DNA of 64,000 bases. Source: Mantamonas sphyraenae. Lineage: Eukaryota > CRuMs > Mantamonadidae. Below, in pieces: positions 24,701 to 34,998 of this stretch (position 1 is the first letter of the stretch; each line of letters begins with the position of its first letter). Under the pieces are notes generated by a model that did not search any database, had not been told where the DNA came from, and saw only the letters and a program-made list of their open reading frames with translations. A program made the translations under genes and the position numbers. Location: the NCBI GenBank assembly GCA_026936335.1, contig JAPMXV010000008.1, positions 124,001-188,000 of the forward strand, read 5' to 3'.

Positions 24701-25856
24701 GGCGGCCAACATTGACCGCGACACCACCAACGACATTGTGAGCACACTGGGCAACCTGTTCCGTGCCATCCGTGGCGCTGGCAACGGCGGAGGCGCAAGC
24801 CCGGCCATTGTTGCTGGCGCACGCCGCCTGCTGGCCATCGACCAGCAGGCGCGTGCCACCGCGCTCTCGCTCGCGCAGAATGTGCGCAGCGTGGGCCGCT
24901 CGGTGAGCAACGGACTGGTGTGCGGCGAGGACCCGGTGCTGAGCACGCAGTCGGATCTGTCCATGCGTGTGACGCAGGCAGACGCGGCCAACGTGGCCAA
25001 CGGGGCCGCACGCACGCTTTCGGGCGCCTCGTTCACGGTGCCCGCGGGCTCGTTTGGTACGGGCTGCAAGACGCTGGTGGAGTACAGCTTTGCCGGCGAC
25101 CTGCGCTCGTACGGTCAGGACAACATGCTGCGCTCGAACCTGTACGCCATGTACGTGCAGGATCAGCCGGTGTCTGGCCTGACCAACGGCATCACCATTG
25201 TGCTGCCGCTGACCAGTGCATTCAACGCCTCGCAGACGGGCGCGTGCGTGTTCTGGGACAACTCGACGGAGACGTACTCGACGAGCGGCTGCACGACGGG
25301 TGCCATCACGTCGAGCACGGTGACGTGCACGTGCACGCATCTGACCGAGTTTGCAGTGCAGACGCGACAGGTGCAGAGCACACCCACGCCGACGCCGACG
25401 GCCACGCCTACGCCGACGCCGACGGGCTCCAGCAGCCCGACGCCGACGCCTGCGGCCACTGGCCCTTCGTCCTCGTTTGGCAACGTGATTGCCGGGCTTG
25501 AGGACAACACGGCATACGGCATCATTGGAGGCGGTGCAGGCGGCATTGTGGTGATTGTGGTGGTCATTCTGGTCATGCGCCGCAGCGCGAACCGCCAGGG
25601 TGGCCAGGGTGGAAGCACGGGTGGTGGCGACGAGGAGTCGTTCTTCCAGACGGCTCGCGGAAGCCGCGGTGGTAAGGGCACCGGCGGTGGAAGCAGCTCC
25701 AACATCCAGTTCTTTGACCCGTCGGCCGACTCGGGCGCCGAATGGTTCAACCTCAACCAGACGCGCTCGGCCACGGCCACCACGCAGCGTCGCGAGCTCA
25801 AGCGCCAGTCGAGCACCGTGGGTCGCAACAAGGCCCGCCGTACGCTCCTGGAGTAA
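12723..25856 (+). CDS. Giant cadherin-like/EGF/REJ/GPS single-pass surface adhesin (two frameshifts)
   Basis: No introns; about 4,375 residues. A signal peptide (LLCLLATILATTGGALA) leads into 24 tandem ~125-145-residue beta-sandwich units, each opening VNDAPTI-like and closing NVSDNGYTGTGGA-like (12808-22190). They resemble VCBS/cadherin-like repeats of bacterial giant adhesins. Then come three EGF repeats (22197-22490, e.g. CGGNGVCRLDGTCQCNPGW), a REJ/PKD-type region (about 22510-24340), a GAIN-like region, a GPS motif (CVFWDNSTETYS, then CTCTHLTEFAV, about 25247-25360; cleavage expected between Leu and Thr), a Thr-Pro stalk, one membrane helix (GIIGGGAGGIVVIVVVILV) and a ~90-residue basic tail. 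Many N-x-S/T sites imply glycosylation. The frame needs two repairs: an extra G at 18551-18554 and an extra TG at 20368-20375; the repeat copy at 21150 lacks the TG. Likely an adhesion or mating/prey-contact receptor; ligand unknown. Confidence 0.9.
13172..17815 (+). repeat. Tandem array of twelve 387-bp units inside the adhesin
   Basis: Twelve units of exactly 387 bp (129 codons) run from 13172 to 17815. Units 2-9 alternate between two types. Type A has ITLPSALTV, VDVGAMMVTVWVSAQYG and GYTGTGG; type B has ITAPSALSV, IDVGAMMLTVWVKAQYG and GYMGTGG. This gives a 774-bp higher-order period repeated four times (13559-16654). Within a type, copies differ at only a few bases. Unit 12 (17429) is again type B. 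Confidence 0.9.
18223..19855 (+). repeat. Tandem duplicated two-domain block in the adhesin
   Basis: Two adjacent blocks of about 815 bp (18223-19040 and 19041-19855), each made of a PSPLTVAEDSMG domain followed by a TTSVSTFTVAEDSTNTGTN domain, are nearly identical at the nucleotide level. The first block carries the extra G of the frameshift at 18551-18554. Confidence 0.85.
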
Positions 25857-26008
25857 GCTCTGCGCGCGCAAAGGGACGACGAAGAGAAGTGAAGAAGTGA
25901 GGAGAAATGGAAATCGATGGAGGAAAACCACCAAGCATCTCATTCATCCATGTTGGCGCGACGGAAGCAGTGTGCAAGTGCGTTCATTGTGTTGTGCAGC
26001 GTCGAAAT
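25857..26008. other. Convergent intergenic space, adhesin / RPS6-A
   Basis: A 152-bp purine-rich stretch on the plus strand between two stop codons; it must hold both 3' ends. The RPS6-side 3'UTR differs entirely from that of copy B. Confidence 0.5.
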
Positions 26009-27609
26009 TTACGACGAGGCAGCGGATGCGGCGCGCTTGGCACGAGCCTTGGCGACAGCCTGGGCACGGCGCTCCTTGGCCTCCTTGACACGCTGGGCCA
26101 CCAGCTTCTCGTACTCAGCCTTCTGCTTCAGGTTCTTCTGGTAGCGAGCCTGCTTCTCCAGAATCTGCTTGTTCTTGTGGCGGATGCGGCGCGGCGTAAT
26201 CAGGCGCTGGATCTTGGGGGCCTTCGTCTTGGGCTTCTCCTGGCCAGCCTTGAGCGGCAGAGTGCGGCGCACCACATACTGGCGCACATCGTCCTCCTTC
26301 GACAGGTTGAACAGCTTGCGGATGTTGTTGGCACGCTTGGGACCCAGACGGCGCGGCACCTTCTCGTCGGTCAGACCAGGGATCGGGTTGGCTCCCTGCT
26401 TCACCACAGACAGAGCCAGCACACCAATCTCCGGGCTCACAATGCACCCACGCACAGACTTGCGGCGCATGTAACCGGCGCACGGAGTACGACGCGGGTG
26501 GAAGCCCTTCATGCCCGGGCGCATCAGCAGACGCACACGGCCGGGAGTCAGCACACCCTGCATCATCGGGAAGCCCTGCTTGTCGTTGCCACCCGTGATG
26601 CGGAAGCGGTAGCCTGCGTACTGCTCGCCCAGCAGGTCGCCCTCAAACTCAGATGCCATCTGACGGTCGTACAGGTTGCGCCTGTGGGTTCACAGTGTGT
26701 CTCTCACGGGGTCAGTTTTCGTCAGAGCAACCTCAGCTCCAAATTTCCTCTCAACACACGCCCTGCTTTTCTCCTCTCTTCTCTCTCTTTCCACTCTGCC
26801 ACACTGGCTGTTTCCATGCAAGCACCTCTTTGCCACACGGCCACATCCTCTGCCATGTCTTCTCCACCTCTGCAACGCGTGCCTCCACACACAAAGGCAC
26901 ACACGGGCCCACCGCCTGCCAGCCTGCTCAACATGCAAGTTTTTCACTTGCCACTCCACCGGCCCTCCACCTTTCCCCGTTGCCCCGTGTCTCAATCCCT
27001 CCTCCTGTGGCCCTTTCCATGTCCATCCCATGCTCCTCCTCTCTCTCTCCTCCTCCTTCCCTTCCACCCTGCCTCTGTGTGTGCCTCCCTCTGGGCCTCG
27101 TGCCAAATTTCCTCCTGCCCACACGTCACTTCAGGCCCTCTCCACGCCTCCACACAACCCTCTGCGTCTTCCCACCCACTCCACATCCTGTGGCCCCTCC
27201 ATTCACAGCGTCTGCGCCGTGTGTGTGTGTCTCGCGTGTCCTCCTGCCTGTGCTGCACCGCCGCAAACAACTCGCTCGCGTCGCATGCAAGCTCCGCCAG
27301 CAAGCCCTTTGTTGCCTGCCCACACCTGCTGTACACACCACACACACACACACGCGCGCTCTGTGCATGCACATCCCTCTCACGCTTCCTCTCCACATCT
27401 CTCTGCAACATACACCAGCTTCTCCTCGTCGATTTCGATCAGCTTGTTCGTGCCGTTGGCGGGGTAGCTGATGTTGAACTGCAGCAGCAAAATTGGGACA
27501 CCCCACAGCGTCAGCCACACGCACACACAGAAACCAGGGACATGGGACACGCATCCTCCCACGCATGGCCAGGGTCATGGCATCACTCTGTGCTCGTGCT
27601 TACCTTCAT
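26009..27609 (-). CDS. RPS6: 40S ribosomal protein S6, copy A
   Basis: Three exons: 27609-27604 (ATG AAG), 27478-27414 and 26681-26009; 247 residues (human 249). Exon 2 gives [20 protein letters not shown]; its donor is the GTATGT after CTGGT, so the junction reads [16 protein letters not shown]. The body has the invariant [22 protein letters not shown] and [29 protein letters not shown]. The C-terminal helix is Lys/Arg-rich and ends KRAASAASS; this Ser cluster sits where animal S6 carries the S6-kinase sites, but the RRLSSLR core is not seen. The protein sequence is identical to copy B at 36171-37774. The 732-nt second intron is purine-rich on the sense strand. Convergent with the adhesin, divergent from MFSD1. 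Confidence 0.95.
26682..27413 (-). other. Large second intron of RPS6 copy A
   Basis: A 732-nt intron, C/T-rich on the plus strand (so purine-rich on the sense strand), with a CA dinucleotide run near 27337-27357. I searched for C/D-box snoRNA motifs, common in ribosomal-protein introns, and saw none. Confidence 0.6.
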
Positions 27610-27759
27610 GATGTGTTTCCGATGGCCAAGTGCGCGCGAACGCCACCGCAACCAAAATTGAATTGAGGGTTCGGGCAAACGCACACAGCACAAACACCCA
27701 CTCAACAATCACGTAATCCCCCCTTTTGCCCGTCTCCGTTTTTCAGCACACAAGAGCCA
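27610..27759. promoter_or_regulatory. Bidirectional promoter, RPS6-A / MFSD1
   Basis: A 150-bp spacer between divergent starts. The 40 bp next to RPS6 is shared with copy B, so it may contain the RPS6 transcription start. Unlike the other divergent spacers it lacks CCAAC. Confidence 0.45.
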
Positions 27760-29762
27760 ATGGGGAAGCAAAACAACGAGTACACGGCCATCAACGATGC
27801 CGACGTCAACGAAGAGCTGCTGGATTTCTGGGATCCGCGTCGCATGGCCTACAAAATGGTCATTCTGGCTCTCATCTGTCTGTTGACCTTTGGTAGCTAC
27901 TTCTGTTACGACATCCCTGCTGCGCTGCAGACGCAGATCGAGGAGTTTTACAACGTGGACAAGTTCCAGTACGAGCTTCTCTACGCCCTCTACTCCTGGC
28001 CCAACACCATCCAGGTGTTCTTTGGTGGCTTTCTTATCGACCGCGTGTTTGGTCTGCGGTACGTGAAACTGCCTGCCTTGCCCTGCGCACCCGGCGGCGG
28101 GCTCCCACGTTTCACTCGCCCTCCTTTTTGCTCATGCGAGCACGCCCGCTGACACGCTTTCACCCACGTCTGCACCCTGCGTTTTGCCGCACACATAGTC
28201 TCGGCGCACTTATCTTTTGCTCCTTGGTCTTCCTGGGCCAGATCATTGTCTCGATTGGCGCCAGTTCACGCAGTTTCATCCTCACGTGCATCGGTCGCTT
28301 CGTTTTCGGGTACGTTTGCGCCCCTGTGCTCGCCCACACGTCCACGTGCAGCCCATCTGCAGGCCAACGTTGATCTGACTCGCATACACCCCGCCTCACC
28401 TCCGTACCCATTCCACTCCGGGTCTGCACTACAGAATGGGAGGCGAAACCCTCAGTGTCACCCAAAGCGCATTTTGCGGCAAGTGGTTCCGCGGCAACAT
28501 GATGGCCTTGGCCTTTGGCATTGCCCTCAGTTTCTCGCGCATTGTACGTGACCTGTCCTCTCCTACTGCTGCTTGAGTGTGTCCCGTTCACACAGGTGCA
28601 TTTGTCGTCTGCATGCCCCTGTGCTCGTTTGTGTTGTGCACGTGCCATTTTCGCTGACCCCTGGTACCACCAAAAATCCATCTCTTTTCATGCTCAGGGA
28701 TCGGCTGTCAACCTGAACGTGTCCCCTTTCATGGCCAAACAGGGTGGCCTTGTTTGGGCCATCTGGTTCGGTGCCATTCTGTGCGCCTTTTCTGTGTGCG
28801 CGTGTGTCATCCTGGGGTTAATTGACAAGCGCGGCGAGAAGATTGCAGGCGTCAAGGCAGAGTCTGTGGACGAACCTGTCAACCTGATGGACGTCATCCA
28901 CTTTCCGTTGGCCATCTGGCTCATCTACGGCATCTGTGTCTTCTTCTATGTCTCGGTGTTCATCTTCATCACACTCGGGTCAGGGTTCTTTGTCTCCAAG
29001 TATGGCATCGACCCAGACTCGGCCTCCACCATTCTCAGCATTCCCTACACCCTGTCTGCCTTTGCATCACCCCTGATGGGCTTTGCCGTCGACCGATACG
29101 CACACGGTGTCAACTTTGTTCTCTTTGCCACGCTGCTCATGACTGGAGCCCACACCATCATGCTGCTGACCTCCATCACACCGATTGTGCCCATGGTGCT
29201 CATGGGCATCGCCTACTCCACCTGTGCGGCTGCCCTGTGGCCCGCCGTTGCCTTGATCATCGGTGTGCGCCAGCTGGGCACCGCCTACGGTCTCATGACA
29301 GCCATCCAGAATCTGGGTCTGGCCTTGGGCTCCATGGGCTTTGGTGCCATTGCTTCGGCATACGGCTATCACACCACGATCTTGTGTTTCACATTCACCG
29401 CTGGCCTTTCGGCCGTCCTCGCCATGATGCTCTGGCTTACGTCCCGCTCGGGCGAGGCTGCAGTGCTCAACTTTTCTGCTGCCCAGCTGAAAGAGCGTGC
29501 GCAGCAGGAGGCCGAGGAGGAGGAGCGCAAGGAGCGGGAAGAGAACCTTGCGCTCAAGTCGCAGGAGCTGTTTGCCCATGTGGAGCCCAAGCGCGTGTCG
29601 GTGTCCCACCGCAACAACCACCTCGTGCGTAGCAACTATTTGGCCCGATTGGGCATTCGACCTCACTTTGAGGTCTCTGGTCTGGATATTCCTTCCCAGC
29701 ACCGTGACGCCTTCCCGCCCGCCAGCTACGGTGCTGTGGGACGCACCAGCACCACTCTGTAA
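27760..29762 (+). CDS. MFSD1: MFSD1-like lysosomal MFS transporter
   Basis: Exons 27760-28058, 28199-28309, 28435-28543 and 28698-29762; 527 residues. It matches MFSD1 through FGSYFCYDIPAALQTQI, LYSWPNTIQVFFGGFLIDRV (the MFS loop 2-3 motif), GRFVFGMGGETLSVTQSAF, RIGSAVNLNVSPF and LGTAYGLMTAIQNLGLALGS. Eleven to twelve hydrophobic helices are visible. Human MFSD1 exports dipeptides from the lysosome with the accessory protein GLMP. The C-terminal cytosolic tail is longer than in animals, with a charged coiled stretch (ERAQQEAEEEERKEREE). An N-terminal acidic dileucine-like NEELLDFW could act in lysosomal sorting. All introns are GTACGT-type. Divergent partner: RPS6-A. Confidence 0.92.
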
Positions 29763-29881
29763 TTCGTGCACTCCAGTGCACTCCACTCCCTCCTGTAGAT
29801 GTACATCCTCCATCGTCATCCCTCCTCCTCCATCTGCACATCCACGCATGATCAAAACAAACCACAGTTCATTCCTCCCAC

Positions 29882-32800
29882 TCACAACGTTCCGAATCCC
29901 CCACTGGCATCCTGCGACATTTGATGGCTTTCTTTTGAACCGCGCATACGTTGAAGCGGCCCCATCCTCCGTTTGCCCTTGTTGTCACCCTTGGTAGCCT
30001 GCGACAATGCATCCGAGGCCGATGGCGCCGACTTTTGTGCACCCTTGCTCGCCCTGCGTGTGGGCCCTCGAGCTCTCGATCGTGCACGCAAAGGCAAAGC
30101 GCCATCGTCGTCAAAAGTGATGTCATCCAATGACTCGAGCGGTTCGGCGCTGTTCGAGGACATGCGTGCTGTCGAGGTTGCACGCGGCATGCTGCTCACC
30201 GACGTGCGTGGCACCTCGCCACGTGCAGCGCGTGCTCTTGCCAGTCTCTCCTCAACCAGAGCCGCTCCTGTGAGGGCAGGCGTGTCCTGTGTGGCCAAAG
30301 CAGCGCCCTCATCCCCATCCTGCGATTGGCTGCGCGCATTGCGTGCTGCCTTGCGACCCATGCGTCGCATCAATTGCTTCATCAGCTCCCTCTTGCTGCG
30401 ACGTGCCTCGCCATCTTCCTCGTCGCTCGAGTCCAGTTCGTCCAGAGCCTGGTCCAGCTCGGCGTCGTCGCCAAAGTCAAAGCCCAGCTCTTCCATGTGC
30501 TCCGCCAGCTGTTCGTTTGCCCGTTCACGCTCCCACTCGTACGTCTGATGGAACTCACTCTCATTGACAATCTCCCACACCTCTTCGTCGCCAATTTCCG
30601 ACCTGTTCCGGGGCACCACGCTCATGGTTGCTGCCGCAGGCCTGCCCCCCGCGGCCTCGTCGCCTTCCCCCACGCCGCGCATGCCTCCACCTCCACGATT
30701 CCTCGCCTTGCGGTTCTGTTCCAGCTTGCTCAGCATCTCCTTGCGAGCCGGGGCAACAAATTCGGTCTTTGTGGGCAGGTACACACGCTGATCCAGTTCG
30801 CCGGACACAATGGGTGCCAACAGCCTCTCCTCGTGTTCCCACTGCCTGTTGAGAGCCCTGTCGAAGCGTGAGAAACGACGCAGATACTTGCGATCCCGTT
30901 GCACCGCAAGTGTTTCGTTGCCCGGTGCGCTGACCGAGTAGGAGCGACGACCGCGTGTGCCTCCACGCTGTTCGTCGGCGCCTCCTCCACCTGCGCCGCC
31001 GACGTCGCTGTTGCCACCCTGTGACGAACCCGAGGCGGCTGCGGATGCGGCTGCCCCGTGCCTGTCGAAGCGCACGCTGGAGCGTTGGCGGTCGTTGCGG
31101 TGGCAGATGACACAGGAGGGGAAGTTGGACACGCAGCGCTGGTGGAAGGCGTGGCCGCAATTGTACACAGTCACGTTTTCGTGTACGTCGGCAAACGTCT
31201 GCATGCAATAGGCACATTCCTGGCTGGCGTTTGCGGTGCCGCGTTGCAGCCTGCGCACATACGCGCGCGAGTTGCGATACACGTCGCGGCTGATGATCTT
31301 GTTGGCTGTCTTGAGCAGACGCATTTCGTAGCGGTACGTGGCAATCATGGTTTCGATGAGACTCTTAAACTCGGAGAATTGGTCCTGGCCGTGCTTGGCC
31401 GAGATGCGCTCCAGAATCAGTTGCATCTGCACGTGGCCCATCATGCGCGACAAAACGGCGTCCAGGCAATCACTGAGCACGGCTTCGTAGTCACTTTTGC
31501 CTTCGGACGAGTCACGCTTCTGCCGGATGCGACGCACGGGCTCGGCAAACTCGTCGAGCAGCAGAAACCACAGTGCCTGAGAGGATTCGTCGTCACTGGA
31601 CAGCGAGTTGCGTGTGCACAAGGACGACGCCACTTCCAATGTTTCCATCACTTGGGTGCGCAGCGAGCGATCCTCCGCTGCAGCGGCCACAGCCTTCAAG
31701 CGAGAGCGCAGTTCGGTGAGAATGAGACGCAGGGCACCCTCGATGTCACCCGTGCGTTCCAACAAATGTGCGGTGGCTTCGTTCAGGCCGCGCGATCGAC
31801 ACAGCTGCAGGCAGTGGTCCAGCCGGTACGGGTACTTGCTGTCCACCAGATGGGCGTGCACGCGCTCCGGGTGGTACTCGCACATCAGCTCAATGTATCG
31901 TTCGTGCACCTCCGAGGTGATGTCCACACCACTTGCACCTGCGCCTCCGCTGCTGCTGCTGTCAATGCGCCTGTTGCGGTCCGTTTCCAGCAAGCCCTCC
32001 AAGTAGCCGTATTGCAGGCGTGGATGATTGGCCAGGTTGGCCATGACACGTGTGCTCTCGTGGCCAAAGTGTTCCACCACCAGCACACCCATTTCACGTG
32101 CGTCCATGCGTGCCAGATCCAACGCACTGTCCACCACCTCTTCTGCAAACTCCTCCTTGTCGCCCTCGCCCACCGTTACGTCCTCCATCACCGAACCGAT
32201 GTACGCAAACACAGCCTTGTCGACTGAGCCCGCGGCGGTCGGTGTGGAAGAAGCCGTGGATGTCCTGCTCTTGAGTTCGCGCAGGTAGCACTGCAGCACC
32301 TTGACATACTGCTGCCGTCGCGTGTACAGCACCTCACACACAAGCAGCATGCCGCACGCCTCGCAGCGCTCGACCAGAGCGTCCGAGTTGAGGTAGGCCG
32401 AGGTCGGCACGCTGTTGACCAGTTGCAATAGCGATTGCTGACGCTGCTGGGCGTCCTCGGAGGGAAGCGAGCCAAGCGCATCCGCAGTGAGATTGTTGGC
32501 AATCTCTGCCAGCAGCGCTTCCGACGCCTGTACGCGTCCTGCGCTCACGTACCGCGACACAAACTCAAACAGATTGGCCTTTTCGTCCTGCAGGGTGCTG
32601 CTGGACAGCACCAGGTTGCCCAGCACGTCCACCACGCGCTGCGAGCTTGTAAACATGTCTTCTTCGTTGCGGATGCCCTTGTCCAGCAGCGCAAACGTCT
32701 CGCGCGGATGGAACAGCAGCAGCTGATACAGTGGCTGGAACAGTTCCTTCAAATCGGGCTCGTTGCCGCTGTCGCTGTTGCCGACGCTGCCCTCTGCGTG

Positions 32801-34925
32801 TCCCCCTTGGTTTCCCTCGTCGTCATCGTCGTCATCCACGCTGGGAGCTGTAAACAAGTACATGAGCACCTTGCTGCGCACGTGGTCCATGTCGTGTTCG
32901 CCTGCGTCTGCGCGTGTGAACAGGTCGTCGATGTAGTGGATGACGGTGCCAGACAGACGCATGCGCATGCGCAGGTCCTGTGCGTTGTCTTCCATATACT
33001 GCATCACATTGCGCAGGGGTGGCACGTATTCATCCCGCAGCTGGTTGTACAGGCGAAAGTACGCCTTCCACCAGCCGTGGCGCAAACACAGCGCCTGCAG
33101 CTGCTCAAAGTCCATGCTGTGCAGATCCAGATGCATGAGCAGCAATTCAAGCTCATCGCCTCTGCCCTGGGCGTCCAGATAGGCTTCCATTTTGGACAGC
33201 GTGTATGCATCCAGCTCGCGCACCACGTCCTGCTGGATCATGGGTTCGAGTTGGGCCAGGAAGACGTCCTCCTGGGCCAACTGTTCGAAAAAGGGCAGGA
33301 CCATGTCGTACACGGTGTTCAGTTGGCCGATGTCCACACACACGCGGATGCACTCGCTGGCCACGTCTGCCATCTCCTGGGCGTCGTCGGCGTGCGTGCG
33401 TGCGTGCTGCAGGTAGCGTGACAGCATGGAAATGGTTGTGTCTGCCAGCAGCTGCTGGCGCTGGGTTGCGTCGCCCGGCAACCCAATCGCCGCTTCGTCG
33501 CGGTTGGCGTACAGGCTGGCACACAGCTTCAGTGCTTCCTTGTGTTTGTTGTCGTGCAGCAATTGGTCCAAACGCTCGTTCCAGAGCAGCACACGGCCGT
33601 AGTGGACGCTGGTGGAGCCGAGAAAGAACAGGAGGCCCTTGAGGACACCAAAGCTTTGCTGGGAACAGAGGACCTTTGCACTGCCGTCGCTGTTGCTGAG
33701 GTAGCGATGGCCACACAGGCCTGCATGGATGCCAGACACATCGACAGACTCGATGGCATGGCCACTGCTATGATACAAGGTGAGATGAGCTTCGGTGCCA
33801 AACACAGCCAGGGTCTCCTTTGTCATCCAGTGGATACCCTGAACAAAGCCCAGCTCAGGGGAAGTGCGGAAGGATCCGGTTTGCAAACATTGCAACGGGT
33901 GCTTGAGTCCCAGTTCTGCATAACGAGGCCCCTTGTGCTTGAGGGTAAACAGCAACACGTTGGCACCCCATCCGACAAGGAGGGCGGGTCCCACAACACG
34001 TGCGGCACTGGTGTTTGCATTGTCCACACTGGTGCGTCGCCAAGCCATGTATGGGACACACTGGGCCTCGTCGTCCGAGGCAAATGTGGGCGGCTCCACA
34101 TTGCCCAGGGCGGCAACCTGTGGGTCGGAGACAAAGAAGGCAAGGCGGTCCCAGGTGGCGTAGGCGGTGACGGCAAAGAGGTCGCTGGGGTGGGAGGCGG
34201 TGCCGGGCAGGAGGGCGGTCATGTTGAGGATCTGGCCGCGGCGGCCGTCGAGAATGAGGGTGGCTTCAGACAGGTACTTGCGGAACAGGTTCAGGGTGAG
34301 CTTGTGGAGCACGAGCACACCTTGGTTATCCAGGGTGAGCACAGTCTGTTTGGAGACGGCAAAGTCTGTGTAGAGGACGGGCCCGCGATGTTGGTGGCCA
34401 AACTCGTGGACTTGCTTGCCTTGGCTACGTCGAACAGCACCGTGCGACCGGAACTGAGGCCGCTCACCAGCAGCGTGCTGTCTGCAGAGAAGCTCATGGA
34501 TGTGATGGATTCTGCGTCCAAACCTGTGTGCGTGCCGGGGCAACGAACACGGGGGGGGGGGGATGTGAGCGCGCTGAGGCTGAGAGGGGACGACAAACAA
34601 CGGCACACGACGACGTACCGCCGTTGGTGGTGAGAATGGACACCAGTCTCTGGTTGTGGTCAAACAGGAGGACAGCGCCTTCGACTGTGCCCACGGCAAT
34701 ATAGTGCTGGGAAACCTGTGAGGAAGGTGAGTCAACATGGGAGTGCCGGCCGGGAGAGGGCGAGAGAGAGAGTCAGAAGACTGTTCTGTGGCAGGGGGTT
34801 GTATCATGGGCTCAGCAACAACACACCTGAATGCACGAGGCAGCGCCTGCGTCACGTTGCATGGCAGGCAGCTGTAATTGCCGCGAGATCTCAGAGGCCT
34901 CATGGATGGAGGTCACCGAAGACAT
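29882..34925 (-). CDS. VPS8: VPS8, CORVET tethering subunit (frameshift)
   Basis: Exons 34925-34827, 34715-34619 and 34523-29882; about 1,612 residues (human 1,428). It starts MSSVTSIHEASEISRQLQ and continues through VSQHYIAVGTVEGAVLLFDH and SITSMSFSADSTLLVSGLSSG, an N-terminal WD40 propeller. A long helical clathrin-repeat-type solenoid follows. A RING-H2 domain at about residues 1170-1215 (ECAYCMQTF, NCGHAFHQRC, CVIC) matches the VPS8 C-terminus. VPS8 binds Rab5 and tethers early endosomes as part of CORVET. A base is missing (or two are extra) near 34381-34386 (GCGGGCCCG), inside the propeller. About 400 residues extend beyond the RING, Arg/Ser/Glu-rich and low-complexity, unusual for the family. 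The divergent SNF5 gene starts 73 bp away. Confidence 0.88.
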
Positions 34926-34998
34926 CGTCGTGTTGCCCACACGAGGGCAGCACCAACGCATTTGCCATCTGAGACCCTGGGCAGGTTGTGGTCAGCCA
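34926..34998. promoter_or_regulatory. Bidirectional promoter, VPS8 / SNF5
   Basis: A 73-bp spacer between divergent start codons, containing GCACCAACGC (CCAAC element). Confidence 0.45.

Larger units (their letters stand above)
26003..27652. repeat. RPS6 segmental duplication, left copy
   Basis: This ~1.65-kb block matches 36165-37816 (offset about 10,162 bp) with only scattered substitutions and small indels, exons and introns alike. Identity begins at the stop codon (AAATTTACGACGAG) and ends about 40 bp upstream of the ATG (GCGAACGCCACCGCAA). Flanks are unrelated. Confidence 0.9.

Noticed and set aside
19788-25943. A 2,051-residue open frame antisense to the adhesin, and a 1,126-residue one at 12711-16091
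   Set aside because: Both mirror the sense repeats; GC-rich codons with few TA-starting codons leave the antisense open. The translations are His/Arg/Val-rich low-complexity with no domain, and they fit no splice or start logic.
26682-27413. A possible intronic snoRNA in RPS6
   Set aside because: No C-box/D-box pair or H/ACA hairpin could be found by eye on the sense strand.
25907-27661. A long plus-strand ORF (584 residues), and its twin at 36057-37745
   Set aside because: Both lie opposite the RPS6 genes and their pyrimidine-rich introns. They are conserved only because the segment is duplicated.
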